In this document: positions 1-10,128 of the stretch, piece by piece
How the letters are laid out: each line of letters starts with the position of its first letter
How positions within the stretch are numbered: the first letter of the stretch is position 1
Origin: Effrenium voratum
Taxonomy: Eukaryota > Sar > Dinophyceae > Suessiales > Symbiodiniaceae
DNA: 64,000 nt
Assembly (NCBI GenBank): GCA_963377175.1
Contig: CAUJNA010003494.1
Span: 537,256-601,255 of the forward strand
Reading direction: 5' to 3'
Program-made: the position numbers and the translations under genes
Notes under the pieces: generated by a model
Told to the model about the DNA's origin: nothing
Databases searched by the model: none
Seen by the model: the letters and a program-made list of their open reading frames with translations, nothing else

Positions 1-357
1 GCCTGGGTTTGTTTGTACGGGGTGATCCAATGTCGGAGTCCCCAGGGCTCATTTCTTCTGAGCCAACCTTTTGGGGTGATGTTGATAGTGAGAAAAACGA
101 GGGGTCTTGGTTTCAACACGGGGCGCCTGGGTTTACTAGGCCAAGCGATCACTAAACCTGGCTTGACGAAAAAATGAGTTCGTACAACAAAACGTTGGAC
201 AAGTCAGGAGTGACGCATCAAGCATGTCACCAATGGAGAAAAACATACCCTCTTGGAGGGCGTGCAAAACACAGGCGGCCCCGTGAACCTTCCAGCTCTT
301 TTCGGAGCGTGAAAGTCAGACCTGGAGATGTCACAGGACCTCGAACTGCGCGACGGC
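1..357. other. Unassigned lead-in sequence
   Basis: No convincing gene or repeat is seen here. It runs up to the spliced-leader relic that marks the 5' end of the processed pseudogene. Confidence 0.4.
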
Positions 358-379
358 GACGTGGCCATTTTGGCTCAAG
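358..379 (+). other. Relic dinoflagellate spliced-leader sequence
   Basis: The 22 bases match the conserved dinoflagellate trans-spliced leader at 20 positions, including 16 contiguous bases ending GGCTCAAG (364-379). Mismatches are at 359 and 363. Spliced leaders are added to mRNA and are not normally next to genes in the genome, so a genomic copy joined directly to an ATG is the known mark of an mRNA that was reverse transcribed and reinserted. Confidence 0.8.
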
Positions 380-898
380 ATGAAAGATCTCTCAGGTATG
401 GCGGCGAAGAGACGACGACGCTCTCTGCTGGCAAAGGGCAACGGCACAGGCAAAAGCCGGAAGGGTAAAGAGGCTATTGATGGACGGAGTGATAGTTGAT
501 CAGCAGGCGGCAAATTGCCAAAGGCGATCCTCAAGGGCGACAAAGAGGTGGAGCCTCGCGAGGAGGACCCCGAGCAAGATCCGAGCGACAGTCCGATGAA
601 AAAGGACGAGACTACCTTTCAAAAGAGGAAGGGAAACCAAAGTTGCCGCATCTTCCGAAGGAGGCGATGAGTCGGTTGCAGTTACTGGGCCACGGACTAC
701 TTTCGAGATTGCGCGCTGGCTGATTCAGAGTTGCATTGTCCTTTTCTTCATCACGTCTTTGCGCATGACGTCGCCCCAGGAAGATGCAGTGTACCGAGCC
801 AGCAGTGCGAGTCCACATGTTGGATATTACTGCTTGCACTTTGCAACGGCTGGGCCGAACCGCAGCCGATCATTATCAGGCGCCCCTTCCCACGGTGA
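380..898 (+). pseudogene. Processed (retroposed) pseudogene behind a spliced-leader relic
   Basis: The ATG at 380 follows the leader relic with no gap. The frame reads MKDLSGMAAKRRRRSLLAKG, then a Lys/Arg-rich stretch, meets an in-frame TGA at 497-499, and continues through an acidic segment (KEVEPREEDPEQDPSDSP) to a second TGA at 668-670. From about 620 a different frame stays open to a TAG at 896-898 and holds a hydrophobic segment (RWLIQSCIVLFFITSLRMTS) that reads as a membrane helix. I infer one decayed intronless copy of a trans-spliced mRNA with at least one stop and one frameshift. The parent protein is not recognised: a basic/acidic N-terminus with a single membrane span. No intron-like interruption or poly(A) tract was identified. 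Confidence 0.55.
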
Positions 899-1866
899 AT
901 AGACAGCCTGTTGAAATTTGCGTCAATCTGAGGCGCTTGTGGTGTGTGGGTGACGACTGTGCGGGCAACCGGTGAGTGGGCGCGCGCTCCAAGCCAAGGC
1001 TGTGCGAACTTTGTGGAGCAAGCGCGCGCCTTAGCGCGCGGAGTTGGCGGTGTTGGCAAGTGCTAGGCATGCGTTTGCTTTTACAGGGTGTTGGGGTGTC
1101 ATTATGTGCCTTGCAGCATTGAGACGGCACAGGCTTTTCTGAATGGGGGATGCCATTAGCAACTTCTGCCTGTTACACGTTTCCTCCTATCCCGGCATTT
1201 GGCTGCGCCAACAAGCTTTTCTGAATCTTTGCAGCAGCGCTGCGTGCTGCGGGCAAGCTTCTGCCGTCCAGCACATTCGCGCAATGCCAGCTTCTAACCG
1301 GGTAGCCGGCGAAAGCAACAGACGCACAGCCCTGGACCCAACAGGAATTTTGCAACAATGGAGGGCGTCTGCCATGTTACATGGCGGCCCTCACTGCCAG
1401 CTCGACTGGCCGACCGTTTGGCTGATGAGAACTGGTGGCGAAGATGTTCTTTCCACCACTTTCTTGGGTACTGAATGGCATCCAGCCGCGGTGTGCGGTA
1501 GTTATATGACCCAAGATGTGACTCTGCCAAGTGGCAAGGTGTTAGTGTTCAAGCGAGCTTTCTTGCCTGGCACCCCCCTCCCCTCATCTCATCGACTTAA
1601 ATTTTGTGAAGGTTTCAGGTTGACGACCCCTGGGAAGAATCAAATCACACACTGTGTTGGCATGATTTGAAACAGCGTGCGGCGGGAAACCAGTCAGAGC
1701 AGCCAGTCAGAGCAGCTGGTCTACTCGGTCATTGGATATGAGGTTGCTTGAGGTCAGAAGGCACACGGTGAGTCTTGGTGTGATGTTTCCTTTGTGGTAA
1801 CCTCCCCCTGCGCTTTGAGGAGCTTGGCAGAACCAGCGTTGCGCCTCAGGTATGGCCCACGCGGGG
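899..1866. other. Gene-poor stretch with one 175-codon open frame
   Basis: A + strand frame is open from ATG 1143 to 1670. Its translation is Cys/Ala/Ser-rich with no recognised domain. It may be further decayed sequence of the retroposed unit on its left or a chance open frame. Nothing else is supported here. Confidence 0.25.
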
Positions 1867-2306
1867 ATGATAAGAGATGATGAGATGGAGGTGGTGGAAA
1901 CCAAGAATGGACCCGCGCCAAAGGCGATGTCCAGGATTCCTGCAGCGAAGATGCCACCAGCTGGACTGCCTCCGCTGGTGCCACCAAAAGCCAAGCTTGC
2001 TGTGGTGGAGGTGGTGCCAAGCCAAGCCTGAAGCTGCAGGGCGTGCTTGGAGAGGAGGTAAAAGTCAAGAAGATCTACGTGATGGACTTCTGCCAGCTTT
2101 CAAGTTGGAGTTTGAAGCGGCCATGGATTGCGCGACCTTCAACGGCATGCGGGGCTCTGCCCGATCCTGTCAGCGAGAGGCAGCAGGCTCGCTTCAAGGA
2201 GAAGCTTGCAGTGGTGCTGCGGCTAACATCGGCACGTGTTAAGGCCACTTTGCCCGACACATCCGCACCAGATCTTCTTGTCAAGGCCAGGGCAATGAAA
2301 GCTTGA
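1867..2306 (+). pseudogene. Degraded coding remnant, Pro/Lys/Val-rich
   Basis: From ATG 1867 a frame reads acidic then proline-rich (EMEVVETKNGPAPKAMSR, later AAKMPPAGLPPLVPPKAKLA) and stops near 2029. A second frame overlaps it and runs to the TGA ending at 2306 with VLGEEVKVKKIYVMDF and later PDPVSERQQARFKEKLAVVL. Both read like ordinary protein and together look like one sequence broken by a frameshift. No family is recognised. It could belong to the same fossil transcript as the pseudogene at 380-898, since nothing intron-like is obvious between them, but that is inference. Confidence 0.35.
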
Positions 2307-2828
2307 GGAAGGGCCAAATGTTACAGCTGTCGCCTTGCCCCTTGCTCGGCTCTGCTTTGCCGACGCGGCCTTGAGTCTCTCCGGGCAACTCAGGCGAAAG
2401 TTCTGAGTCCTTGACTCAGTCGGCCATCTCCACACCTGACTTTCATGCTCCGCAAAGAGCTGGCAGTTCACCCCCCAAAAGGGTATGCTTTTCTCCGTTG
2501 GTGACATGCTTGATTTGTCACTGCCTCTTTTTGCTTGGTGAGCTCCACATCGCTTCGAGAAACAAGTGGGAGCAGTCACTTCTCACACGAGGCAAGATAC
2601 TGAGCGTTGTGGACCTGTTCAGAATGCCATATCCTATGAGCATGGCTGGTGAGACATATCACGCTGCAGCAAACTGACGAGCAAGCAAGCGAATGGAAGT
2701 TCGTTTGGACCTGAAACGTTGCTTTTGCCTGTGTTGTTCTGAATCCAGGTGGCGTTAGCAGGGTCAGCGCTCTTCTATTGTTCCTCTGCGGCTAGCGCTC
2801 TTCAGCATCAAGCCAAGAGGGTTCGTGG
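2307..2828. other. No gene seen
   Basis: Only short open frames without recognisable content. A T/C-rich run of short motifs precedes the alternating purine-pyrimidine tract. Confidence 0.4.
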
Positions 2829-2934
2829 GCGTGCGCGTGCGCGTTGGGCGTGGCGCGTGGCGTGTGCGCGTGCGCGTGCGCGTGCGCGTGCTCGTGCGCG
2901 TGCTCGTGTGCGCACGCGCGTGCGTGCATGTCCG
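2829..2934. repeat. Alternating purine-pyrimidine GCGTGC-type repeat
   Basis: About 100 bp of nearly uninterrupted alternating G/C and G/T (units GCGTGC, GTGCGC, CTCGTG) followed by TGTCTGTCTG. It is open in several frames on both strands purely because of composition. Such tracts favour left-handed Z-DNA. Confidence 0.9.
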
Positions 2935-3077
2935 TGCTTCTGTTTGTCTGTCTGTCTCACAGCATCCCAGCCCAGCCGGTGGGTTTCAGGTGCATCTTTT
3001 TCCAATTCTCCAGGCCTGTTGGAGAAACATTTCTTTCCTGCTTTTAGGGTAGACAAGTATGGAACAGAGTCAGAACA

Positions 3078-3180
3078 TTCTGTGGATGCCAGAAATTCAT
3101 TGCGCACCCCCTACGAAAACCTGGAATGATGATTCCCCTGTAAATGCCAACCAGCAATGATTTCAACAATTCAAAGTGGT
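3078..3180 (+). repeat. Degraded CTGTGG MITE-like element
   Basis: Contains the family's internal block (TGGAATGATGATTCCCCTG then AAATGCCAACCAGCAATG) seen in better copies at 9877-10010 and 19296-19420. The left end is CTGTGGATG and the right terminal repeat has decayed. Confidence 0.6.
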
Positions 3181-3294
3181 GTTGGGCCAAGTCCGCCAAC
3201 AAGTTTTCAAGCAACTCCTCATTGGTGGTTTGGGGGAACCTGCTCTGAATCACCAACTGGAAGGAAGCTGCGGTTGTGGCTGGGAAAAAGAAGT

Positions 3295-3393
3295 GGTGGC
3301 TTGGATTGGCGGTTTGGTGGTTCAGGGGTGTTTTCCGATGACCCCTCTACAAGAACCAGAAGGTATCAAATCCCCAATCCAATCCAAACCACC
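3295..3393. repeat. TIR element, GGTGGCTTGGATTGG family
   Basis: The left terminus GGTGGCTTGGATTGG and right terminus CCAATCCAAACCACC are inverted copies with one mismatch over 15 bp. Related copies are at 23869-23958 and 29971-30056. The interior is non-coding, as in a MITE. Confidence 0.65.
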
Positions 3394-4179
3394 AATTGGG
3401 GCTTACTTGATTTATTCGTATGGGTGAGCCAGGGCTTCAAATCCCGTCTCGCGGATCCTAGGAACTGCCTGCCGGACTTCGAGCAGGACCCGCGCTTTGC
3501 GCCGCTGCAGCAACGGTGGTACACGCACCTCATGGTGGGGACGGAGGCTGTGACCCAGGCGAATGGGGCGCCTTGGGCTATGGTGCGGTGGTGGTTGGTG
3601 CAAGTTAGTCAAGGTTTGGTGGTTTAATGGTATTGGGTTTTGGCAGGGCTTGGCTTAAGTTGGAGATGGGTGGGTTGGGGCTGCCCTTTAAGGCCAGTTT
3701 GATCCTTCGAAACGGGGGTCTTCAGCCTCCGATGTTTTGATGGTTCTCTCTGCAGGGAGCAATTTTCCACAGGCGCCATCGGAGGCTCAGAGAGGTCCAC
3801 TTCCCCATTTTCCTTTGTTTTACCCAAGGCCGTGCTCCACTAAAAGGGACAGAGCCTTTGGTGGGTTCCACGTGAGTGGGGTTTGGAGAGTAAAACATGA
3901 CTCGTCAGCTGCCCGGAGGGTCAGCCGTGCGTGCATGAGTCGGGTTGGACTGTCATTCACAATCATTTTGTCTTCTCTAAGAACCAGCAATGATTAATCT
4001 TCAGAATGTTGATTTATATCAGAATGACCTTAAGTTTATTCCTCATCCTACCTTAGACATCTATCTAACTGACTTAAGAGCAGTATGATATCCATGTTTA
4101 CGTGCATATATTATTTGTGCGTAAATGCATATGTATGTGTGCATTTATACACACACACGACGCATTTTCGCGCCATCAA

Positions 4180-5240
4180 ACCAACTCCTGAACTGCTTTG
4201 TTCTCCGGGGCAGTGTAATACCAACCCTTTTCTACATATACATAGAACCATAACCACCATTTAGCTTGGGTGATTTTGAGGAATCTTTGAATGGATGGAG
4301 GCGCAGAACTAGAAGTATGATGTGCAGTATAGTGGCTGTATGCTTGAATTTTCCCTCGGTTGTAGTTGTTTGGGGCAGTGGAAACCATCGTGGATTCCCT
4401 TAAGGGACTCCAAGGATGGTAGTCTTCCCACTTTCATGACTGTTGGAATATATTTTTTGATGTTACCCACATGCAAAAGACGAATCACCATTTAGCGGGT
4501 CATTTTGAGAATCTCAGTTTTTCCCCTGAGGTGCGGAATCAGGAGCAGTAGGATACCAATGTTAGCCATCGACTGACCCTGCGGGTATGCAACATCAACT
4601 GAACCTCAACTGAACCAGAAGCGTATGATATCAATTAAAATACATCAATAGACACACACACACATCCACACTTGTCTATCTGACACCGTTCTTCTATGCA
4701 AAACAACAGGGCCTTACTGCACTCCAGCCTTGCCCTGAGGTGTGAAACAAGCACTTTTGCATCGCAACTTTACCCACCTATAAATCATTCCCTGGGCGAT
4801 GACCTTTCTGTTGCTCCCCTTATGACTCTGAATCATGAGCTACGCACGTATACAGACAACTATAAACCATCATTTAGCTTGGTTCATGTTGAGGATCTCA
4901 CCCTTCCCGAGGCGCAGAACCATCAGAACCTCGCTTTTTGAATAGTTTTGGGGAATCCGAAGCACCGCCATTCTCCATTTTGGGAGTAGCAGGGTTCCCA
5001 AGGGTTTCTCTAAGAAACAGATGAACCAATCCTATACGTACATACATACATACATCCATCCATACATACATACATACATGCATACATACATACATCCATC
5101 CATCCATACACACACACACATACATACATACATACATACATACATACATACATGCATGCATGCATGCATGCATACATACATACATACATACATACATACA
5201 TACATACATACATACATACATACATACATACATACATACA

Positions 5241-5271
<31 letters not shown>

Positions 5272-5480
5272 CAACATATCCACATATCCACATATCTTGT
5301 TCCCCTTTTGTCCTCTTGGGCAAGATCAACAACAGAACCATCAGAACCTTTTTGGATAGTCTTGGTGAAACCCGATGGTTTCTCTGAGAAACAGATGAAC
5401 CAGTCCTATATATACATATACACATATCTGTTTCCCCTGACCTCCGAGGTGCAGACCCAGGAGCAGCTCTACGTGTCTTG
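4180..5480. repeat. Degenerate tandem array of roughly 300-bp units
   Basis: A block reading CCATTTAGCTTGG, then TTTTGAGGA, then GAGGTGCGGAATCAGGAGCAG recurs with drift near 4256-4310, 4491-4550, 4868-4930 and, as its right half only, 5436-5466. Two of the units share a longer duplicate: 4917-5040 and 5336-5415 both carry CATCAGAACC and TTTCTCT.AGAAACAGATGAACC. Short CA and TA runs lie between units. The last unit overlaps the start of the exon-like island at 5446. Confidence 0.55.
5035..5290. repeat. (TACA)n tetranucleotide microsatellite
   Basis: About 60 units of TACA/CATA interrupted by CATC variants (5054, 5096), an ACACAC run (5110) and a TGCA block (5153-5172). It sits inside the duplicated unit described for 4180-5480. 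Open frames on both strands reading YIHT or CMYV are artefacts of the 4-bp period. Confidence 0.95.
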
Positions 5481-5568
5481 GTCCGTGTGCTTCTCGGCGG
5501 CCCAGGGCCTCCCGCGCCTCTTCCTCGCCTCCGCGCGCAGCGACGGGAACGACGCCTGGGAGGCGGGG
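5446..5568 (+). CDS. Exon-like island (candidate internal exon)
   Basis: A GC-rich block with G/C at most third codon positions, unlike its flanks. It reads EVQTQEQLYVSWSVCFSAAQ then GLPRLFLASARSDGNDAWEA. The left edge follows a pyrimidine-rich run; the right edge runs into a Gly/Arg-encoding GGGGTCC repeat, so the donor is unclear. No family is recognised. The first few codons lie in the drifted tandem unit on its left, so either the exon was part of the duplication or the match is coincidental. Confidence 0.35.
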
Positions 5569-5704
5569 CGCAGGGGTCCGAGGGGTCCGAGGGGTCGAGT
5601 CAGGGGGAGGGGGGGTCCATCCGGTGCCCCAGACGCCGCTCTTTGGATGGCCCAACCTTGGGTGAGCAAAGAGGGTTTAGAGCGAGCCTCGTAGGGTCCA
5701 TCTG

Positions 5705-5750
5705 AGCCCCAAACACCGCTCTTTGGGCCCCAAACACCGCTCTTTGGGCC
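5705..5750. repeat. Tandem 21-bp repeat
   Basis: Two back-to-back copies of CCCCAAACACCGCTCTTTGGG, with a diverged third copy near 5630-5653. Confidence 0.7.
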
Positions 5751-5814
5751 ACATGGGCCAACATGGGCCAACCAGGTGAGCGCGCCGAGGGTTTAGACGT
5801 CGATTAAAGAAAGC

Positions 5815-5870
5815 CAAAGAAACTTTGGGAGAACTGGAGCTTCCAGCCCAGGAGGTATGGAGCGGCTCGT
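5815..5870. repeat. Direct repeat, left copy
   Basis: ACTTTGGGAGA...CTGGAGCTTCCAGCCCA..GAGGTATGGAG recurs at 6250-6300. If translated, both give LP-A-QEVW-type peptides, so this could be a duplicated exon edge, but no open exon is established. Confidence 0.5.
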
Positions 5871-6249
5871 CTTTTTCTTTGAAGGCGTCAGCCCAACGGT
5901 GGGGGCGTTGTTAGGATTTGGACCGGGACTCCAACCGCCAATCCAAAGCATTTAGAGGGAAGCTGACACTTCATGTTTCCAACGACGCACTGTTGGTCCG
6001 CTGGCTTTCACAGTGAGCTGGGACGAGAAACATGTTCAAAACCTGTTTTTTGTTTTGTTTTTTTTCTTTCGCCTTTTTCTCCTGGTTTCAGGGATGCGGG
6101 AAAACACATACAAACATCATGACAACAAGCACAGGTCTTTCTGGGTGTGTCTTTTTCAGGGGACCCTGCAAAATGGCATCAGTTTTCCTGTTGGTTTTCC
6201 TCGAGAGCCACAAACGTTAAACGGGTACTGCCTCAAAAAAGACACCAAA

Positions 6250-6300
6250 CAAACTTTGGGAGAGGAACTGAAGCTTCCAGCCCAAGAGGTATGGAGAGGC
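6250..6300. repeat. Direct repeat, right copy
   Basis: Second copy of the block at 5815-5870 with a few substitutions and one 3-base difference. Confidence 0.5.
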
Positions 6301-6347
6301 TGCCGCCCCAACACGCAACGCGCCGAAGCGCCAAAACGGTTCGGCAG

Positions 6348-6410
6348 GTGGACCTCGCAGAGTGCCGCCTGCCGAGCCGGGCGCCGCTGCCCTGGGCCGC
6401 GGCGGCGCAG
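6348..6410 (+). CDS. Exon-like island (21 codons)
   Basis: Begins directly after GGCAG and ends at GCGCAG before GCGAGT (a possible GC donor). It is exactly 21 codons with no stop: VDLAECRLPSRAPLPWAAAA plus Q. GC content is far above the flanks. Function unknown. Dinoflagellate introns often use GC or GA donors as well as GT, so the edge is plausible but unproven. Confidence 0.3.
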
Positions 6411-6477
6411 GCGAGTCGAATCGGGTCGAGTCGAGTCTGAATCACCCTGCACCACCATCGGAACAAACCACCGGAAC

Positions 6478-6611
6478 TACTGTGGATGGTTGCGAAATCC
6501 ATTTCGCAGCATTTTGAAACCATGGGAAACCATGGTTTGTTGGTATTTACAAAGGAATCATCAGAAATCAGGGTTTCTTAGGTGGTGCAGGGTTTCGTCC
6601 ATCCACAGTAT
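6478..6611 (+). repeat. CTGTGG MITE-like element
   Basis: Starts TA-CTGTGGATGG and ends CCATCCACAG-TA, giving terminal inverted repeats flanked by TA on both sides. The interior is non-coding and shared with the other family members. Confidence 0.75.
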
Positions 6612-7577
6612 GTCTGCTTTCCACTAATTGATGGTTTGGAGCCCGGTGTTTTGGACGTTAGGGGTATTTTCCTCATGTGGTTTCGTCAATCCAAGCCACC
6701 AATTAAGGGGATTTCGGAGGAATCCTGATTAATATGGTCCGGCATCTGAAGTTGACATTTGGAGTCTGTGTATCCCAGTGCGGATGTTGGCAGCTCCAGT
6801 TTGAAGGAAACACAGTAGACGGTTGGATCGTCTAATGTTGACCTTGGAACCACCTCAAAGGTCGACATGAATCCTCACCCAGCTATTTTTTTTTGACCAC
6901 CAAGGGTCCCTTTCTTTAAGCTTCCAGGCCTGTTTAGATTGTTAACAGCGGATGCATCCGACCGCACTCAGCAGGAGGGACTCCCCATTTTAGCGATGAT
7001 ATTGTCATATTGGGGGGGGGGGTCCTGACTTCTCCATCTGGTGGCCTTTCCCACTTTTTGGGTTTGGACCATATCAGGACAAACCGTTTGGAGTTGTTTG
7101 GCCAATCCACTCAGGAAGTGAGCGACACATTTTAAAGAGAGGTCGAACCCCGTTGGTTTCCATATCAATCTGCAGGGGGCGGTATAGAACGCGTAGAGCA
7201 GTGTGTTTTTATTTGGGGGTAAACCGAGCAAAAATCCATGATGTCGATCCAGTTCCCATTCCAGCCTTTAGGATTATTATAAACACTGCAGACAGGAGGC
7301 AACGAAGATGTCAACAGAAGGGGTGTAGCCCCCCAAGAAGTCTACGGACCCCCGTTTTGGTTGGTACTTTAATACACCAAGGGAAACCACTGAAACTCCA
7401 GGAGCCGAAACCTGTCGGCAGTTGTGTACTGTACCTGCTCATGGCCCAAGCACATGAGTCCTTTTTCCTAGGTTTGTTTTCCATTTTTTTCGAGCTCGCT
7501 TGGGGTGGGTTCAACCATGTTTTAAGCCAGTTAGCCCTGGTCTGAGCTCTTGTGTTGGATGTGGACATATAAATGGA
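6612..7577. other. No gene seen
   Basis: AT/GT-rich intron-like DNA with a poly-G run near 7012. It holds a half copy of the CTCACTTCCTGAGT family (CCACTCAGGAAGTGAG near 7107). Confidence 0.4.
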
Positions 7578-7745
7578 CACCAACCAACACCAACCAACAC
7601 CAACCAACACCAACCAACACCCACCCACAAACCAACACCAACCAACACCCACCCACAAACCAATACCCACCCACCCACCCACCCACCCAGCCACCCACCC
7701 AGCCCGCCCGCCCGCCCGCCCGCCCGCCCGCCCGCCCGTCCGCCC
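7578..7745. repeat. Stepwise microsatellite: CCAACA, CCCA, then CCCG
   Basis: The unit drifts from (CCAACA)n through (CCCACCCACAAA)n and (CCCA)n to (CCCG)n across about 170 bp. The minus strand therefore carries long runs of GGGT and GGGC, which can form G-quadruplexes. The open frames here (TNQHQP; GGRAGGRAG) are compositional. Confidence 0.9.
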
Positions 7746-7781
7746 GCCGCCCGCCAACAGGCACGGACAGCCAAGCTTAAC

Positions 7782-7876
7782 CTTGGTGGCTCCCAGCCAT
7801 CCCCTTAGCCTTTTAGCCATTTAACCCGCCACAACTTAAAAACTTTTAGCGGGGGATCAGAAAACGGGCAGCCCAG
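7782..7876. repeat. Palindrome-bearing dispersed repeat (CTTGGTGGCTCCCAG family)
   Basis: Starts CTTGGTGGCTCCCAGCCATC and ends GGGCAGCCCAG, with a degraded central TTTTAGCGGGGGATC hairpin half. Better copies lie at 49188-49299, 53318-53416, 58803-58918 and 61991-62107. Confidence 0.7.
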
Positions 7877-7932
7877 TAACCCAAAGGACGTTTGGTTCTT
7901 TCCGCCCTTTGGAACGAAGGGGTCTTTCGCAG

Positions 7933-8038
7933 GAGATCCACGAGCTGCGGGCGCAGGGCCGGAGCCTGCAGAGCGGGCTCTGTGACGCCACCGAGCTCTG
8001 CAGCGCCAGGCGCGGCGCTTCGGAAGGGGCCGCCCGCG
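7933..8038 (+). CDS. Exon-like island, helical/coiled-coil character
   Basis: Follows TTTCGCAG and ends before GTGTCC. It reads EIHELRAQGRSLQSGLCDAT then ELCSARRGASEGAAR, GC-rich with strong third-position G/C. The Leu/Ala/Glu spacing suits a helix. It ends one base into a codon. Family unknown. Confidence 0.4.
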
Positions 8039-9341
8039 GTGTCCGAGCCATTTCCCTTGGGAACCTCCCAAAGTGGGCAGTTTCAATGGAAGCCAGCAGT
8101 AAGTTGGTCTTAACTTTTGTTTTGGTTGGAAAATCCACGCAGCCCCTGTCCCACACTAACTGACCACCAATCCAAACTGGTGCGTTTTGTGGATTTGTGA
8201 CCATCCACAGTAGCTGAGGGTACCAGCTTCTTCAAGGGACCCTCAGGTGCTATGTTTGTGGCCCAAGTCTACTGGGGGGCGTGTCCCCTCGAGTGATGCA
8301 TCCCAACACCCTGTGAGCTGGGGGTAAAATGACACCACGATGTGTGTCCTTTACTAGGGGATCCAATTCTTATTGCAGGTTTGGGATGTATGGCAACTTT
8401 CGCAGAATATGTGAGTTGGGCAGTAGATGGTGAATTGAACTCCAACCCATTTGGGTTTAGTCATCCCCTTTTCTTGCCCAGGGAATTGTGCCTCCTTCTA
8501 TCTCACCCTGGTGTACACACGGACTAATCTTGCCCATTCTCTGTTTGCTTGTGGTACACGCGGGTGATTATCTTGACAGTTGGTTATCAAAGTCAAACCG
8601 GGGTTGGCTCCCTTAAGCCTATGGGGTGACTTGGTAACATCTTGAGCCCTGCATCACTTCGGGTTCCCAGTTTCCCAATTGCGAAATTCGCCCCAGTGCA
8701 TACCCTCAGTTCCAAGAGGCCAGCTTTGTAAAGGCCTCACTTCCATATTGGGAGCCTGGGTGCTAGTGTGGGGGTGTCTTCTTTTGGGGAACCCCCGAAA
8801 ATTGTGGCTTTTCTTTTGGTTTTCCTGCAACACCAGCAACAAAAGGAAATCAACTCCACAAAACAGACAGGCCTTCGAGGGAGATGTCCATCCGTGCCAA
8901 GCGACAAGGGACCAAAGAAGATGCCTTGGCAAAGATTTAGGTCTGCTTTTTTTGAGGCTCGCCTGTGTTGCTTTAAAGGAAGACCAATGGGAACTCCGAA
9001 GTTGCGCAATTTTGGGAAACCGATTCCTATTTTAAGTGACACCCCCCCCCCAAAAAAAAAAGAGGCACCGTTGGGTGCCCTGAGTTCATGTCCTTCGAAT
9101 CAGTCGACCCTTCGAGTTTGGTTTGGTTGAAAGGATGGTTGCAAACGCCGCTTCTCAAACACACAATGGTTCCAACCATGGTTTCAAAGTAGCGCAGGAA
9201 TTCGTTCATCCACAGTATTTCTACCGCTAAACATGCTAAACCAAACCACCGAACATGTTCAGGGGTTGGTTTTCCAAGAAAACCGCCGCCGGCGCTGCTA
9301 GTTTTGCATTCTTCTATTGGGGTTTGCCACTTTCACGGCAG
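8039..9341. other. Intron-like DNA, no gene seen
   Basis: Contains two short stretches of the CTTTTGGTTTTCC repeat family (near 8750-8830), a C10A10-type run at 9043-9061, and the right half of a CTGTGG element at 9130-9223 ending TTCATCCACAGTA. Confidence 0.45.
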
Positions 9342-9420
9342 GTTCCAAGGCTCCGGATGGCGGGGTGGCTCAGCCGGCTCAGCGAGTTGGGGAAGGATGC
9401 GACCGATGGGCGCATTTTCG
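9342..9420 (+). CDS. Exon-like island
   Basis: Bounded by CACGGCAG on the left and GTTGCA on the right. It reads VPRLRMAGWLSRLSELGKDA then TDGRIF. GC-rich, 79 bp, one base over a codon. No family recognised. Confidence 0.35.
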
Positions 9421-9876
9421 GTTGCATGATATGGCTCGTCTTTTTTGAGTTGGTACCCTTGCTTGTTTTGGGTGTTCTGAATGGGGATAGGGAAAAAAGA
9501 AAAACACATTTTGTGGGTGCCCCAATTTTGAGACAAACCCATACAAGCTCATATAAGACTTGTACCGGCATGGTGACTGTTACACAACTTGGGGCAAATG
9601 TTTGCAGGTTGCATGTTTTGATCTTGTGAGTTTGTGATGTCCATGGCAAGTGGGAGTCGGAGCCAAACAAAAGATCAGTGTCCAGCTAACCTGCAAATAG
9701 TGGTGGTGTAGCCCAAGCATAGTTAAAATTCTGTCAAGAGGGCATGGTTCTCCAAATTGCGGTACAACCCCGGTACACCAGCTGTATGCATCAAGTTGTG
9801 TGTATCGGGCTCTGAATTAAAATTTCAGCTTGGTTCGAGCTTCGAGTCTTTCTTCATTAGTTTGGGCAACCGCCAA

Positions 9877-10010
9877 GTAGGTTGGACGAAATCCTGCACC
9901 GCCTGAGAAACTCTGGAATGATGACTCCCCTGCAAATACCAACCAACAATGGTTTCAACCATGGTTTCATTTTGCGTGGTGCGATTTCTGGATTTCGCAA
10001 CCCAGAGAAT
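9877..10010 (+). repeat. CTGTGG MITE-like element, diverged
   Basis: Carries GGACGAAATCCTGCACC on the left, the internal ATGATGACTCCCCTGCAAAT block and GTGGTGCGATTTCTGG on the right. The extreme termini are mutated. Confidence 0.6.
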
Positions 10011-10067
10011 GTTGGACTGCAACCCAAAGTGCTTCCCCTCCCCCCAACTTTTGCAAACAAGTGATGC

Positions 10068-10128
10068 CGTAGGCGCACCAGCGGCGCGCCGCAGCTCGCA
10101 CCGCTCGAGCACTGGGACCACCTCCACA
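10068..10128 (+). CDS. Weak exon-like island
   Basis: A short GC-rich block that can read RTSGAPQLAPLEHWDHLHKA. Another frame is also open, so the frame is uncertain and no splice sites are clear. Confidence 0.2.

Noticed and set aside
1110..1150. RT-like peptide ETAQAFLNG reminiscent of copia DVKTAFLNG
   Set aside because: Isolated nine-residue match with a stop shortly after and no other RT motif nearby.
5755..5772. GGGCCACATGGGCCAACATG as a regulatory palindrome
   Set aside because: It is a direct duplication next to the 21-bp tandem repeat, with no sign of a conserved site.
7500..7824. Open frames reading TNQHQPTPTN or GGRAGGRAGG
   Set aside because: Purely from the CCAACA/CCCA/CCCG repeat.
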